From contig NZ_JAYXHS010000003.1 of the NCBI RefSeq assembly GCF_036017035.1, positions 372,001 to 436,000 on the forward strand: a stretch of DNA of 64,000 nt, in the 5' to 3' direction. The translations under genes and the position numbers were made by a program. The first letter of the stretch is position 1. Every line of letters begins with the position of its first letter. Below are positions 45,204 to 53,691 of the stretch, in pieces. The notes below the pieces were generated by a model that worked only from the letters and a program-made list of their open reading frames with translations, was not told the DNA's origin and searched no databases. The stretch is from Viridibacterium silvisoli (GTDB taxonomy: Bacteria > Pseudomonadota > Gammaproteobacteria > Burkholderiales > Rhodocyclaceae).

Positions 45204-47000
45204 ATGCGTACCACCTATAGCGGCCTCGTCAGTGCTGCTCATCTCGACCAGACCGTGACCTTGTTCGGCTGGGCCCATCGTCGTCGCGACCATGGCGGCG
45301 TGATTTTCATCGACCTGCGTGACCGCGAAGGCCTGGTGCAAATCGTCTGTGACCCCGACCGCGCCGGCACCTTCAAGGTGGCTGAAGGCGTGCGCAACGA
45401 GTTCTGCCTGCGCGTCGTTGGCAAGGTGCGTCGCCGCCCGGAGGGCACGACCAACAGCAACCTGATTTCCGGCGAGATCGAAGTACTTGCGCATGAACTG
45501 GAAGTGCTCAATGCCTCCGTCACACCGCCTTTCCAGCTTGACGACGAGAACCTCAGCGAGAACGTTCGCCTGACGCATCGCGTGATCGATCTGCGCCGCC
45601 CCGCGATGCAGAAGAACATGATGCTGCGTTACAAGACCGCGCGCGCATTCCGCCGCTATCTGGACGATGCTGGCTTCGTCGACATCGAAACGCCGATGCT
45701 CACCAAGAGCACGCCGGAAGGCGCACGCGATTACCTCGTACCGAGCCGTGTGCATGACGGTCAGTTCTTCGCTCTGCCGCAGTCACCACAACTGTTCAAG
45801 CAGCTGCTGATGGTGGCCGGCTACGACCGTTACTACCAGATCACCAAGTGCTTCCGTGACGAAGACTTGCGCGCTGACCGTCAGCCTGAATTCACCCAAG
45901 TCGATATGGAGACCTCATTCCTGACGGAAAACGAGATCACGGCGATCATGGAAGACCTGATCCGTTACGTGTTCAAGGACGCGCTTGATGTCGAGTTGCC
46001 CAACCCGTTCCCGCGCATTACTTACGGCGAAGCCATGGCCCGCTACGGCTCGGACAAGCCTGACCTGCGCGTCACGCTGGAGCTGGTCGATGTCGCTGAT
46101 GCGATGAAGGATGTGAGCTTCAAGGTTTTCGCTGGCGCAGCCAACGACCCCGCATGTCGTGTCACGGCCCTGCGTATTCCAGGCGGCGCGTCGCTGTCGC
46201 GCGGTGAAATCGATGGCTATACCGAGTTCGTGAAGATCTACGGCGCGAAGGGTCTGGCCTACATCAAGGTCAACGACGTTACCCAGCTCAACGAAACCGG
46301 CCTGCAATCCCCCATCGTCAAGAATCTGTCCGAAGCCTCGCTGAAGACGGTGATGGAGCGCACTGGCGCGCAAAGCGGCGATCTGATTTTCTTCGGCGCA
46401 GACAAGGCCAAGATCGTTTCCGACGCACTCGGCGCATTGCGTTCGAAGATCGGTCACGAAAAGGGGCATGTCGATGGCCGCAAGTGGGCGCCAGCCTGGG
46501 TGGTCGACTTCCCGATGTTCGATTACGACGAGGAGAGCAAGCGCTGGGTCGCCTGTCATCACCCCTTCACGTCGCCAAAAGACGAGCACCTCGAGTACCT
46601 CGACACGGATCCGGGCAAGTGCCTGGCCAAGGCTTATGACCTCGCCCTTAACGGCTGGGAGCTGGGCGGCGGTTCGGTGCGTATCCACCGCGCAGACGTG
46701 CAGGAGAAAGTCTTCAAGGCCCTCGGCATTGGTGCAGAGGAAGCCCAGCTCAAGTTCGGCTTCCTGCTCGACGCGCTGAAGTATGGCGCGCCTCCACATG
46801 GCGGCCTGGCTTTCGGTCTGGACCGCATCGTCACCATGATGACTGGCGCTGAATCGATTCGCGACGTCATCGCCTTCCCGAAGACCCAGCGCGCGCAGGA
46901 TTTGCTGACGCTTGCACCGAGCCCGGTCGACGAGAAACAACTACGCGAACTGCATATCCGCTTGCGCAACGTCGCCAAGACGGAAGAAGCCGCAGGCTGA
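45204..47000 (+). CDS. aspS: Aspartyl-tRNA synthetase
   Basis: This 598-aa class II synthetase has the length of bacterial AspRS. It shows an N-terminal OB fold (GWAHRRRDHGGVIFIDLRDREG), motif 2 (YQITKCFRDEDLRADRQPEFTQ region), the bacterial GAD insertion and motif 3 (GLAFGLDRIVTMM). It charges tRNA-Asp; organisms lacking AsnRS may use a non-discriminating form, and I cannot tell which applies. A strong terminator follows. Confidence 0.96.
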   Translation: MRTTYSGLVSAAHLDQTVTLFGWAHRRRDHGGVIFIDLRDREGLVQIVCDPDRAGTFKVAEGVRNEFCLRVVGKVRRRPEGTTNSNLISGEIEVLAHELEVLNASVTPPFQLDDENLSENVRLTHRVIDLRRPAMQKNMMLRYKTARAFRRYLDDAGFVDIETPMLTKSTPEGARDYLVPSRVHDGQFFALPQSPQLFKQLLMVAGYDRYYQITKCFRDEDLRADRQPEFTQVDMETSFLTENEITAIMEDLIRYVFKDALDVELPNPFPRITYGEAMARYGSDKPDLRVTLELVDVADAMKDVSFKVFAGAANDPACRVTALRIPGGASLSRGEIDGYTEFVKIYGAKGLAYIKVNDVTQLNETGLQSPIVKNLSEASLKTVMERTGAQSGDLIFFGADKAKIVSDALGALRSKIGHEKGHVDGRKWAPAWVVDFPMFDYDEESKRWVACHHPFTSPKDEHLEYLDTDPGKCLAKAYDLALNGWELGGGSVRIHRADVQEKVFKALGIGAEEAQLKFGFLLDALKYGAPPHGGLAFGLDRIVTMMTGAESIRDVIAFPKTQRAQDLLTLAPSPVDEKQLRELHIRLRNVAKTEEAAG

Positions 47001-47024
47001 CCGCAAGTAGCTCGCAAATCAACG

Positions 47025-47062
47025 GGGCCGCAAAGGGATTTCCTTTTGCGGCCCTTGTTTCT
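47025..47062 (+). terminator. Intrinsic terminator after aspS
   Basis: GGGCCGCAAA (47025-47034) pairs with TTTGCGGCCC (47045-47054), with a partly paired inner region and a T-rich tail (TTGTTTCTTG). Confidence 0.8.
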
Positions 47063-47083
47063 TGTACCTGACAGGAATCGATC

Positions 47084-49153
47084 TTGAAGCTTGACCTCTC
47101 CGCCAAGCCCCCCGTCGCGCCGCCTCGCCCAAAGCAACTGGTGGCCCACGGCCACACACGCGTCGATCCCTTCTACTGGCTACGCAAGGTGCAAAGCGAA
47201 GAAGTGCTCGACTATCTCAAGGCCGAGAATGCTTACGCGGAGAAGGTGCTGACGCCAACGCGCGCGCTGCAGGAGAGCCTGTATGCGGAAATGCTTGGCC
47301 GCATCCAGGAAGCCGATCTGTCGGTACCGACAAAGTATGGCGAATGGATGTACTACAGCCGTACCGTGCAAGGCGCGCAGTATCCGATCCACTGCCGCAA
47401 GCGCATTACGGAGAGCGGCTGGGAAAGCTCTGCCGAAGTGGTCTTGCTGGATGAAAACCAGGAAGCCGCGGGCAAGAGCTTTTATGAGGTTGGCGACTAC
47501 GAGATCAGCCCTTCGGGACGCTATCTCGCCTGGGCAGAAGACACACGCGGGCAGCGCGAATATCGCCTGCGGCTGCGGGATCTGACGACGGGCAAGAATC
47601 TGCGTACCACACGCAACCACGTGGTCAGCCTCGCGTGGGCAGAAGATGACCTGACGCTGTTCTACGTCACCGAAGACACACAGACCAAGCGCGCCAACCA
47701 GCTGTGGCGCCATCAGCTTTTCGAAACGCAAGACACGCCGCTCTTCGAGGAGCGCGACGAGCGCTTCAACCTGATGGTCGCCAAGACACGCAGCCGGGCG
47801 TATCTGGTGCTGAGCTCATCAAGCCACACGACGAGTGAGTCGCGCATCCTGCCGGCAAATCGTCCGCAGGGGCGCTGGCGGATCGTGGCGAAACGCCGTG
47901 CCAGCATCGAGTACGAGGTCGATCACCATTCGGACCGGCTGCTTATCCGCATCAACGACACGGGCCCCAACTTCCGGCTTGTTGAAGCGCCGCTGAGCGA
48001 CTGGCGTCGCGAGAACTGGCGTGAGTGCATCCCGCATCGTGACGACGTCGTGCTGGAGGGTTTCGACCTGTACCAGAATTGGCGCATCACCACGGAACGC
48101 GCGCAGGGCGTGCTGCAACTGGCCATCACGCATTTCACCGATGGCGTTACGCATCACATCGCTTTCAACGATCCAAGCTACGTAGTCGATCTGGAAGACC
48201 TGCCCGAGTGGGATTCGCCATCACTGCGCTACACCTACGAATCGCTGACCACGCCTGACTCGGTCTACGACTACAACCCCGGCGCACGCCAAGCCCTCCT
48301 GCTGAAGCGCCAGCCGGTGCTCGGCGATTTCGATCCGGCCAACTATGTCTCGGAGCGGATCGAAGCGCGCGCCGCAGATGGCACCGCCATTCCCGTGTCG
48401 CTGGTCTATCGCAGGGGCTTGAAGCGCGACGGCAGCGCCCCGCTATGGCTTGATGGCTATGGTGCCTACGGCATCACCAACGACCCCTGGTTTTCCGTGT
48501 CACGCCTATCCCTGCTCGATCGCGGTTGGGTCTATGCGCTGGCCCATGTGCGCGGTGGTGGAGAGATGGGGCAACGCTGGCATGACGCCGGCCGCCTTGA
48601 GAACAAGCACAATAGCTTCACAGACTTCATCGCCTGCGCTGAAAAGCTGATCACCGAACGCTTCACGGCAAAGGGACGGATCTTCGCTCAGGGCGGCAGC
48701 GCGGGCGGTCTGCTGGTAGGCGCGGCACTCAACCTGCGCCCCGACCTGTTCGGGGCAGCCATGCTGGAAGTCCCCTTCCTGGACGTCGTGACCACCATGC
48801 AGGACGACAGCCTGCCGCTGACCATCGGCGAGTACGAAGAGTGGGGCAACCCCACTATCCGCGCGGAATATCATCGACTGCTCGCCTACTCCCCTTATGA
48901 CAATCTCGGCGCGACGGCCTACCCCGCCATCCTCGTCGAGGCCGGGCTGCATGACAGCCAGGTCATGATCTGGGAGCCCGCCAAATACGTGGCCAAACTG
49001 CGCACGCTCAAGACGGACAGCAACCCCTTGCTGCTCGTCACCAGCATGGAGGCGGGCCATGGCGGTGCCTCAGGGCGCTACGACAGTTTGCGCGAGCGGG
49101 CGCGTCAGCTGGCCTTCGCGCTTAGCGTGCTGCAGGATCGAACTGGCGCGTAA
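47084..49153 (+). CDS. ptrB: Oligopeptidase B (S9A prolyl-oligopeptidase family)
   Basis: This 689-aa serine peptidase has an N-terminal beta-propeller (about 70-400) that gates a C-terminal alpha/beta-hydrolase. The catalytic triad is readable as Ser539 in GGSAGG, Asp624 in EAGLHDSQV and His659 in EAGHGG. The segment EEWGNP and the acidic residues before the active site fit oligopeptidase B, which cuts short peptides after Arg or Lys in the cytosol. The start is TTG (47084) with CAGGAA upstream; no ATG in frame fits. Confidence 0.9.
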   Translation: MKLDLSAKPPVAPPRPKQLVAHGHTRVDPFYWLRKVQSEEVLDYLKAENAYAEKVLTPTRALQESLYAEMLGRIQEADLSVPTKYGEWMYYSRTVQGAQYPIHCRKRITESGWESSAEVVLLDENQEAAGKSFYEVGDYEISPSGRYLAWAEDTRGQREYRLRLRDLTTGKNLRTTRNHVVSLAWAEDDLTLFYVTEDTQTKRANQLWRHQLFETQDTPLFEERDERFNLMVAKTRSRAYLVLSSSSHTTSESRILPANRPQGRWRIVAKRRASIEYEVDHHSDRLLIRINDTGPNFRLVEAPLSDWRRENWRECIPHRDDVVLEGFDLYQNWRITTERAQGVLQLAITHFTDGVTHHIAFNDPSYVVDLEDLPEWDSPSLRYTYESLTTPDSVYDYNPGARQALLLKRQPVLGDFDPANYVSERIEARAADGTAIPVSLVYRRGLKRDGSAPLWLDGYGAYGITNDPWFSVSRLSLLDRGWVYALAHVRGGGEMGQRWHDAGRLENKHNSFTDFIACAEKLITERFTAKGRIFAQGGSAGGLLVGAALNLRPDLFGAAMLEVPFLDVVTTMQDDSLPLTIGEYEEWGNPTIRAEYHRLLAYSPYDNLGATAYPAILVEAGLHDSQVMIWEPAKYVAKLRTLKTDSNPLLLVTSMEAGHGGASGRYDSLRERARQLAFALSVLQDRTGA

Positions 49154-49299
49154 GGGAAAGCCCGCAGAGCGGGCCTGCGGAGCCACGCCGCCCCTAAAGA
49201 AAACGGCCCCCAGTGCCGTTGCCAGTCCTTGCCGAACTCAGCTCGGCATACCAACTTTGCACACTTCGCCGACCTTACCGGACAGCCATCCAGCCAGCC

Positions 49300-50928
49300 A
49301 TGCCGCAAGAACTCAGCGAAATCTCGGTGATGATTGTCGAGTCCAACGCGGCCATGCGCACCCAGTTGCGCAACATGCTTGCGCTGGGCGGCATCACGAC
49401 GGTCAATCTCGCCGTCACTGCCGGCGTCGCCATCCGCAAGCTGCGCGAGATCAACTTCGACATCATCCTGTGCGAGTACCACCTCGGCGAGGGGCAGGAC
49501 GGCCAGCACCTGCTGGAAGACCTGCGCCACCATCACCTGATCCCGCTGTGGACCATCTTCATCATGATTACCGGCGAGAGCTCTTACGAGCGCGTCGTCA
49601 GCGCAGTCGAACTCGCCCCCAACGACTACGTGCTCAAGCCGTTTTCGTCGGAGAAGCTGCTTGATCGCCTGTCGCGCGCACTGACCAAGCGCGATGCTTT
49701 CATGCCGACCTACAAGCTGGTCGAAGCGGGAAACCTGCTGGACGCCATCGAGTTCTGCCGACGGGGGGAGCAAGAACACCCAGCCTTCCTCATCGACTTT
49801 CTGCGCCTGCGTGCCGAGCTGCACCTGAGTGCGGGCCAGACGGATGACGCGCAACAGATCTATGCACAGGTTCTCGATTCGAAGGCGGTGCCCTGGGCAA
49901 AACTCGGTCTGGCCAAGACCCTGTTCCTGCAGAAGCGACTGGAAGAAGCCCAGACCGGCTTCTCGGCGCTGATAGAGGAAAATGCCAACTACATGGACGC
50001 CTACGACTGGCTGGCGCGCACGCGCGAGGCCATGGGCGAACTCGAAGGTGCGCAACAAACCCTGCAGGACGCCATCAAGGTATCGCCGCACACCACTCGG
50101 CGTCTACGGCGCCTCGGCGAAGTTTCAAATGAGCTGGGCGACCACGAGACTGCGATCAAGACCATGTCCGAGGTCGTGCGCAAGGGCAAGTATTCAGACT
50201 TCCGCGACCCGGAGGACCACGTCTCCCTCGTCAAGGCGCAACTCGGTGCTGGCGATGCCACCGCGGCCAGCGCCACGCTGCGCGACATGGAGCGCAGCAT
50301 GGAGGGGCTGGCCAAGACACCGCTCTGCAAAGCCCTGTCGACCGCCATGGTCGCCACTCAGCAAGGCGATCTTGGTACCGCCGCAGCGGCGCTCGACGAC
50401 GCCATCAAACACAACGATCCACGCCTCGGTGCGACGCTTGCACTGAAGAAAGACCTCGCGCGCATCTGCATCGAGAACAAACGCGACGACCAGGCCGCCG
50501 AAGTGATCATGGACGTGATGCGCAACGCTGCCGACGATGAGGCTGTCGAACGCATCAAGAACATGCTGGTGGAATTGGGCCGCCCCGAACTCGGCGAGCA
50601 ACTCGCCAATCGCGTGAAGGACGAGGTCAAAGACCTCATGGCGCAAGGCGCGCAACTCGCTCAGCGCGGTGACTTCGATGGTTCCGTGCGGCAGATGATG
50701 CAAGCCGTCGCCAAGATGCCGGGCAATATCAACGTACTCTTCAACGCCTCGCTGTCGTTGCTCAAGCACATTGAAAACCTCGGCTGGAATCCGCGCTTCG
50801 CGGCAGATGCCCGTTCCTACATCGAGCGCGTGCGCAAGCAGGATCCCGGCAACGAGCGGCTCAAAGCCATCACGGCTTACTTCCACGGCTTGCTCAAGAA
50901 GCACGGCGTCAAACCCAACGAGTTCTGA
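49300..50928 (+). CDS. Receiver-like plus TPR protein with Glu at the phospho-site
   Basis: This 542-aa protein has an N-terminal CheY-like domain (about 8-125) and a long TPR-type helical region (about 135-540). The receiver keeps the Thr (IMITGESS) and Lys (LKPFSSE) switch residues. The usual phospho-acceptor Asp is Glu59 (ILCEYHLGEG), and the acidic pocket reads VESN instead of the usual DD. It therefore probably works without phosphorylation, possibly locked on. TPRs suggest a scaffold. ATG 49300 is chosen over the upstream GTG (49213) because the receiver begins right after it. No histidine kinase is adjacent. Confidence 0.85.
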   Translation: MPQELSEISVMIVESNAAMRTQLRNMLALGGITTVNLAVTAGVAIRKLREINFDIILCEYHLGEGQDGQHLLEDLRHHHLIPLWTIFIMITGESSYERVVSAVELAPNDYVLKPFSSEKLLDRLSRALTKRDAFMPTYKLVEAGNLLDAIEFCRRGEQEHPAFLIDFLRLRAELHLSAGQTDDAQQIYAQVLDSKAVPWAKLGLAKTLFLQKRLEEAQTGFSALIEENANYMDAYDWLARTREAMGELEGAQQTLQDAIKVSPHTTRRLRRLGEVSNELGDHETAIKTMSEVVRKGKYSDFRDPEDHVSLVKAQLGAGDATAASATLRDMERSMEGLAKTPLCKALSTAMVATQQGDLGTAAAALDDAIKHNDPRLGATLALKKDLARICIENKRDDQAAEVIMDVMRNAADDEAVERIKNMLVELGRPELGEQLANRVKDEVKDLMAQGAQLAQRGDFDGSVRQMMQAVAKMPGNINVLFNASLSLLKHIENLGWNPRFAADARSYIERVRKQDPGNERLKAITAYFHGLLKKHGVKPNEF

Positions 50929-50957
50929 CACCCGACACCGCCTGCTCTCCCGATGTG

Positions 50958-50994
50958 AATCGGCCGCCAAAGGCCCGTCAAACGGGGGCCGATT
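50958..50994 (+). terminator. Nested hairpin after the receiver-TPR gene
   Basis: The outer arms AATCGGCC/GGCCGATT (50958-50965, 50987-50994) enclose CCCGT/ACGGG (50974-50978, 50982-50986). There is no T-tract, so it may be a terminator that needs Rho or simply a structured leader of the next gene. Confidence 0.4.
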
Positions 50995-51091
50995 GCATCA
51001 TCCATCGGTAGTTTCCCTAGCCGCTTGATATACTTCCGCCTTTGCTGCGGCACGAAACGTGCCGTCCCTCGACTCCCCCCGAAAGAAAGCC

Positions 51092-53311
51092 ATGAGCGAA
51101 GCGAAGATCATCTACACCCTCACCGACGAAGCCCCGGCACTGGCCACCTACTCCTTCCTGCCCATCGTTCAGGCTTTCACCAAGACGGCAGGCATCGCCG
51201 TCGAGACGCGCGACATCTCGGTTGCAGCACGTATCCTCGCCAACTTCGGCGACTTCCTGAAGCCCGAGCAGCAAGTGCCGGACACGCTGTCCGAACTCGG
51301 CGAGCTGGCCAAGACGCCAGAAGCCAACATCATCAAGCTGCCTAACGTCAGCGCGTCCGTACCCCAGCTCAAGGCGGCCATCAAGGAACTGCAATCGCAA
51401 GGCTTCGCCGTGCCGGACTTCCCTGAGAACCCGGCGACCGACGAAGAAAAGGCCATCAAGGCGCGCTACGCCAAGGTCTCCGGCAGCGCTGTGAACCCTG
51501 TACTGCGCGAAGGCAACTCGGACCGCCGCGTCGCCAATGCCGTCAAGCAGTACGCCAAGAAGCACCCGCACTCGATGGGCGCCTGGAGCAAGGACTCAAA
51601 GTCGCACGTCGCACACATGACCTCGGGCGATTTCTACGGCAACGAAAAGTCTGCTGTCATCGCGGCTGCGAGCACCCTCAAGATCGAATTCACCGACAAG
51701 CAAGGCAACGCCAAGACGCTGAAGGAAGTGAAGGTCAAGGATGGCGAGCTGATCGCTACCACCTTCATCAGCAGCAAGGGCCTGCAGGCTTTCTACGAAG
51801 CACAGGTCGCCGACGCGAAGGCGCAAGGCGTGCTGTTCTCGCTGCACCTCAAGGCCACCATGATGAAGGTCTCCGACCCCATCCTGTTCGGCTACGCCGT
51901 CAGCGCGTTCTACAAGGACGTGTTCGCCAAGCACGCCGACACCTTCGCCAAGCTGGGCGTCAACGTGCGCAACGGTATCGGCGACGCCTACGCCAAGATT
52001 GCATCGCTGCCTGAAGCAGAGAAGGCCGCCATCGAAGCCGACCTGCGCGCTGCCGAAGCCGCCGTGCCGGTCGCCATGGTTGACTCCGACAAGGGCATCA
52101 CCAACCTGCACGTGCCAAGCGATGTGATCGTCGACGCATCGATGCCCGCCGCCATCCGCAGCTCGGGCCAGATGTGGAATGCTGCCGGCAAGCTGCAGGA
52201 CACCAAGTTCACGATTCCGGACCGTTGCTACGCAGGCGTGTATCAAGCCGTCATCGACGACTGCAAGGCCCATGGCGCCTACAACGTCACGACCATGGGC
52301 ACCGTTCCCAACGTCGGCCTGATGGCGCAAGCCGCCGAAGAATACGGCTCACACGACAAGACTTTCGAAATCCCGGCCGATGGCACGGTGAAGGTCATCG
52401 CCGCTGACGGTTCGGTGCTCACGCAACATGAAGTGGAAACCGGCGACATCTGGCGCATGTTCCAGACCAAGGACATCGCCGTGCAGGACTGGGTCAAGCT
52501 CGCCGTCGGCCGCGCGCGTACGACGAACACGCCCGCTGTGTTCTGGCTCGACGAAGCCCGCGCCTACGATCGCAACCTGATCGAGAAGGTCAAGACCTAC
52601 CTCAAGAACCACGACACCAGCGGCCTCGAGCTGCCGATCCTGTCGCCGGTCGAGGCCTGCAAGTTGTCGATCACGCGCATCCGCGCCGGCAAGGACACCA
52701 TCTCGGTGACCGGCAACGTGCTGCGCGACTACAACACCGACCTGTTCCCGATCCTCGAACTCGGCACCAGCGCCAAGATGCTGTCCATCGTCCCGCTGCT
52801 GGAAGGTGGCGGCCTGTACGAAACGGGCGCCGGCGGCTCGGCGCCGAAGCACGTGCAGCAGTTCCTCGAAGAGAACTACCTGCGCTGGGATTCGCTCGGC
52901 GAATTCCTCGCCCTGCAAGTGTCCATCGAAGAACTCGCCGCCAAGACCGGCAACAAGGCAGCTGCCGTGCTGGCCGAAACACTGGACGCAGCCAACGCCA
53001 AGTTCCTGGAGAACGACAAGTCGCCTGCACGCAAGGTAGGCCAGACCGACAACCGCGGCAGCCACTTCTACCTGTGCCTCTACTGGGCGCAAGCTCTGGC
53101 CGCACAGAGCAAGGATGCTGGCCTGCAAGCCGCGTTCAAGTCTGTCGCCGAAACGCTCACCAGCAATGAAGAGAAGATCGCTGGCGAATTGATCGGCGCG
53201 CAAGGCAAGCCAGTGGATGTGGGCGGTTACTACCACCCTTCGCCCGAGAAGTGCTCGACCGCGATGCGCCCGAGCGCGACGCTCAACGCAGCATTGGCCA
53301 GCATCAAGTAA
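51092..53311 (+). CDS. icd: Monomeric NADP-dependent isocitrate dehydrogenase
   Basis: This 739-aa protein has the length of the monomeric (type II) IDH, unrelated in length to the common 415-aa dimeric enzyme. It converts isocitrate to 2-oxoglutarate with NADP+. Recognisable segments are GNSDRRVANAVKQYAKKHPHS around 130-150 (substrate-binding serine and lysine) and NGIGDAYAKI, CAGVYQA-type and SGGLYETGAGGSAPKHVQQF-type family blocks. ATG 51092 is chosen (upstream frame begins at 51059). A TATACT box (51029-51034) could be its -10. Malate synthase is close by; isocitrate lyase is not in the window. Confidence 0.95.
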   Translation: MSEAKIIYTLTDEAPALATYSFLPIVQAFTKTAGIAVETRDISVAARILANFGDFLKPEQQVPDTLSELGELAKTPEANIIKLPNVSASVPQLKAAIKELQSQGFAVPDFPENPATDEEKAIKARYAKVSGSAVNPVLREGNSDRRVANAVKQYAKKHPHSMGAWSKDSKSHVAHMTSGDFYGNEKSAVIAAASTLKIEFTDKQGNAKTLKEVKVKDGELIATTFISSKGLQAFYEAQVADAKAQGVLFSLHLKATMMKVSDPILFGYAVSAFYKDVFAKHADTFAKLGVNVRNGIGDAYAKIASLPEAEKAAIEADLRAAEAAVPVAMVDSDKGITNLHVPSDVIVDASMPAAIRSSGQMWNAAGKLQDTKFTIPDRCYAGVYQAVIDDCKAHGAYNVTTMGTVPNVGLMAQAAEEYGSHDKTFEIPADGTVKVIAADGSVLTQHEVETGDIWRMFQTKDIAVQDWVKLAVGRARTTNTPAVFWLDEARAYDRNLIEKVKTYLKNHDTSGLELPILSPVEACKLSITRIRAGKDTISVTGNVLRDYNTDLFPILELGTSAKMLSIVPLLEGGGLYETGAGGSAPKHVQQFLEENYLRWDSLGEFLALQVSIEELAAKTGNKAAAVLAETLDAANAKFLENDKSPARKVGQTDNRGSHFYLCLYWAQALAAQSKDAGLQAAFKSVAETLTSNEEKIAGELIGAQGKPVDVGGYYHPSPEKCSTAMRPSATLNAALASIK

Positions 53312-53326
53312 GCAAGGCAGGCCAGC

Positions 53327-53356
53327 AAAAAGGCGCGGCATGGACCGCGCCTTTTT
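53327..53356 (+). terminator. Intrinsic terminator after icd
   Basis: AAAAAGGCGCGG-CATGGA-CCGCGCCTTTTT is a perfect 12-bp stem with a T tail, 15 bp after the icd stop. Confidence 0.9.
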
Positions 53357-53391
53357 CTTGTCGCCTCAGCAAAGACGGCGAAAGCCCAAAC

Positions 53392-53419
53392 AAAAAGCCC
53401 CGCAACTGCGGGGCTTTTT
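53392..53419. terminator. Bidirectional terminator before the 48-aa gene
   Basis: AAAAAGCCCCGC-AACT-GCGGGGCTTTTT is a perfect stem with A and T flanks. It backs up the icd terminator and can also end the small minus-strand gene that stops at 53441. Confidence 0.9.
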
Positions 53420-53440
53420 GTTTGCACTTGCCTGATCAGA

Positions 53441-53587
53441 TCAGAGTGGCTTCTTTTGCTTGAAGTGGCACTCAGCTTGATACACGGCGCGCAGCACTGA
53501 ACGTGGCATGCCCATGAACATGCGCTTGGCAGCCTTGCTCAGGCAGCGACGCTCGATACCGGAACGGCGTTTGCGGGTAATAGCCAT
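53441..53587 (-). CDS. 48-aa basic protein
   Basis: This short gene was found by reading the minus strand. The product starts MAITRKRRSGIERRCLSKAA, contains FMGMPRSVLRAVYQAEC and ends in QKKPL. It is strongly basic with two cysteines. Its reality is supported by an excellent ribosome binding site (AGGAGA, 6-7 bp before the ATG), a matching stop and a bidirectional terminator 22 bp past it. I do not recognise the family. The charge and size would suit an RNA- or ribosome-binding protein, but this is speculation. Confidence 0.7.
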   Translation of the reverse strand: MAITRKRRSGIERRCLSKAAKRMFMGMPRSVLRAVYQAECHFKQKKPL

Positions 53588-53691
53588 GAAAATCTCCTGA
53601 AATTACTTTGATAAAGCCAGAATCCGGCGGCGCGGCCAGCCGGTTAGCCCGCAAATGTAGCGGTTTACGGGCTGAAAAGCAAAGCCAACAG

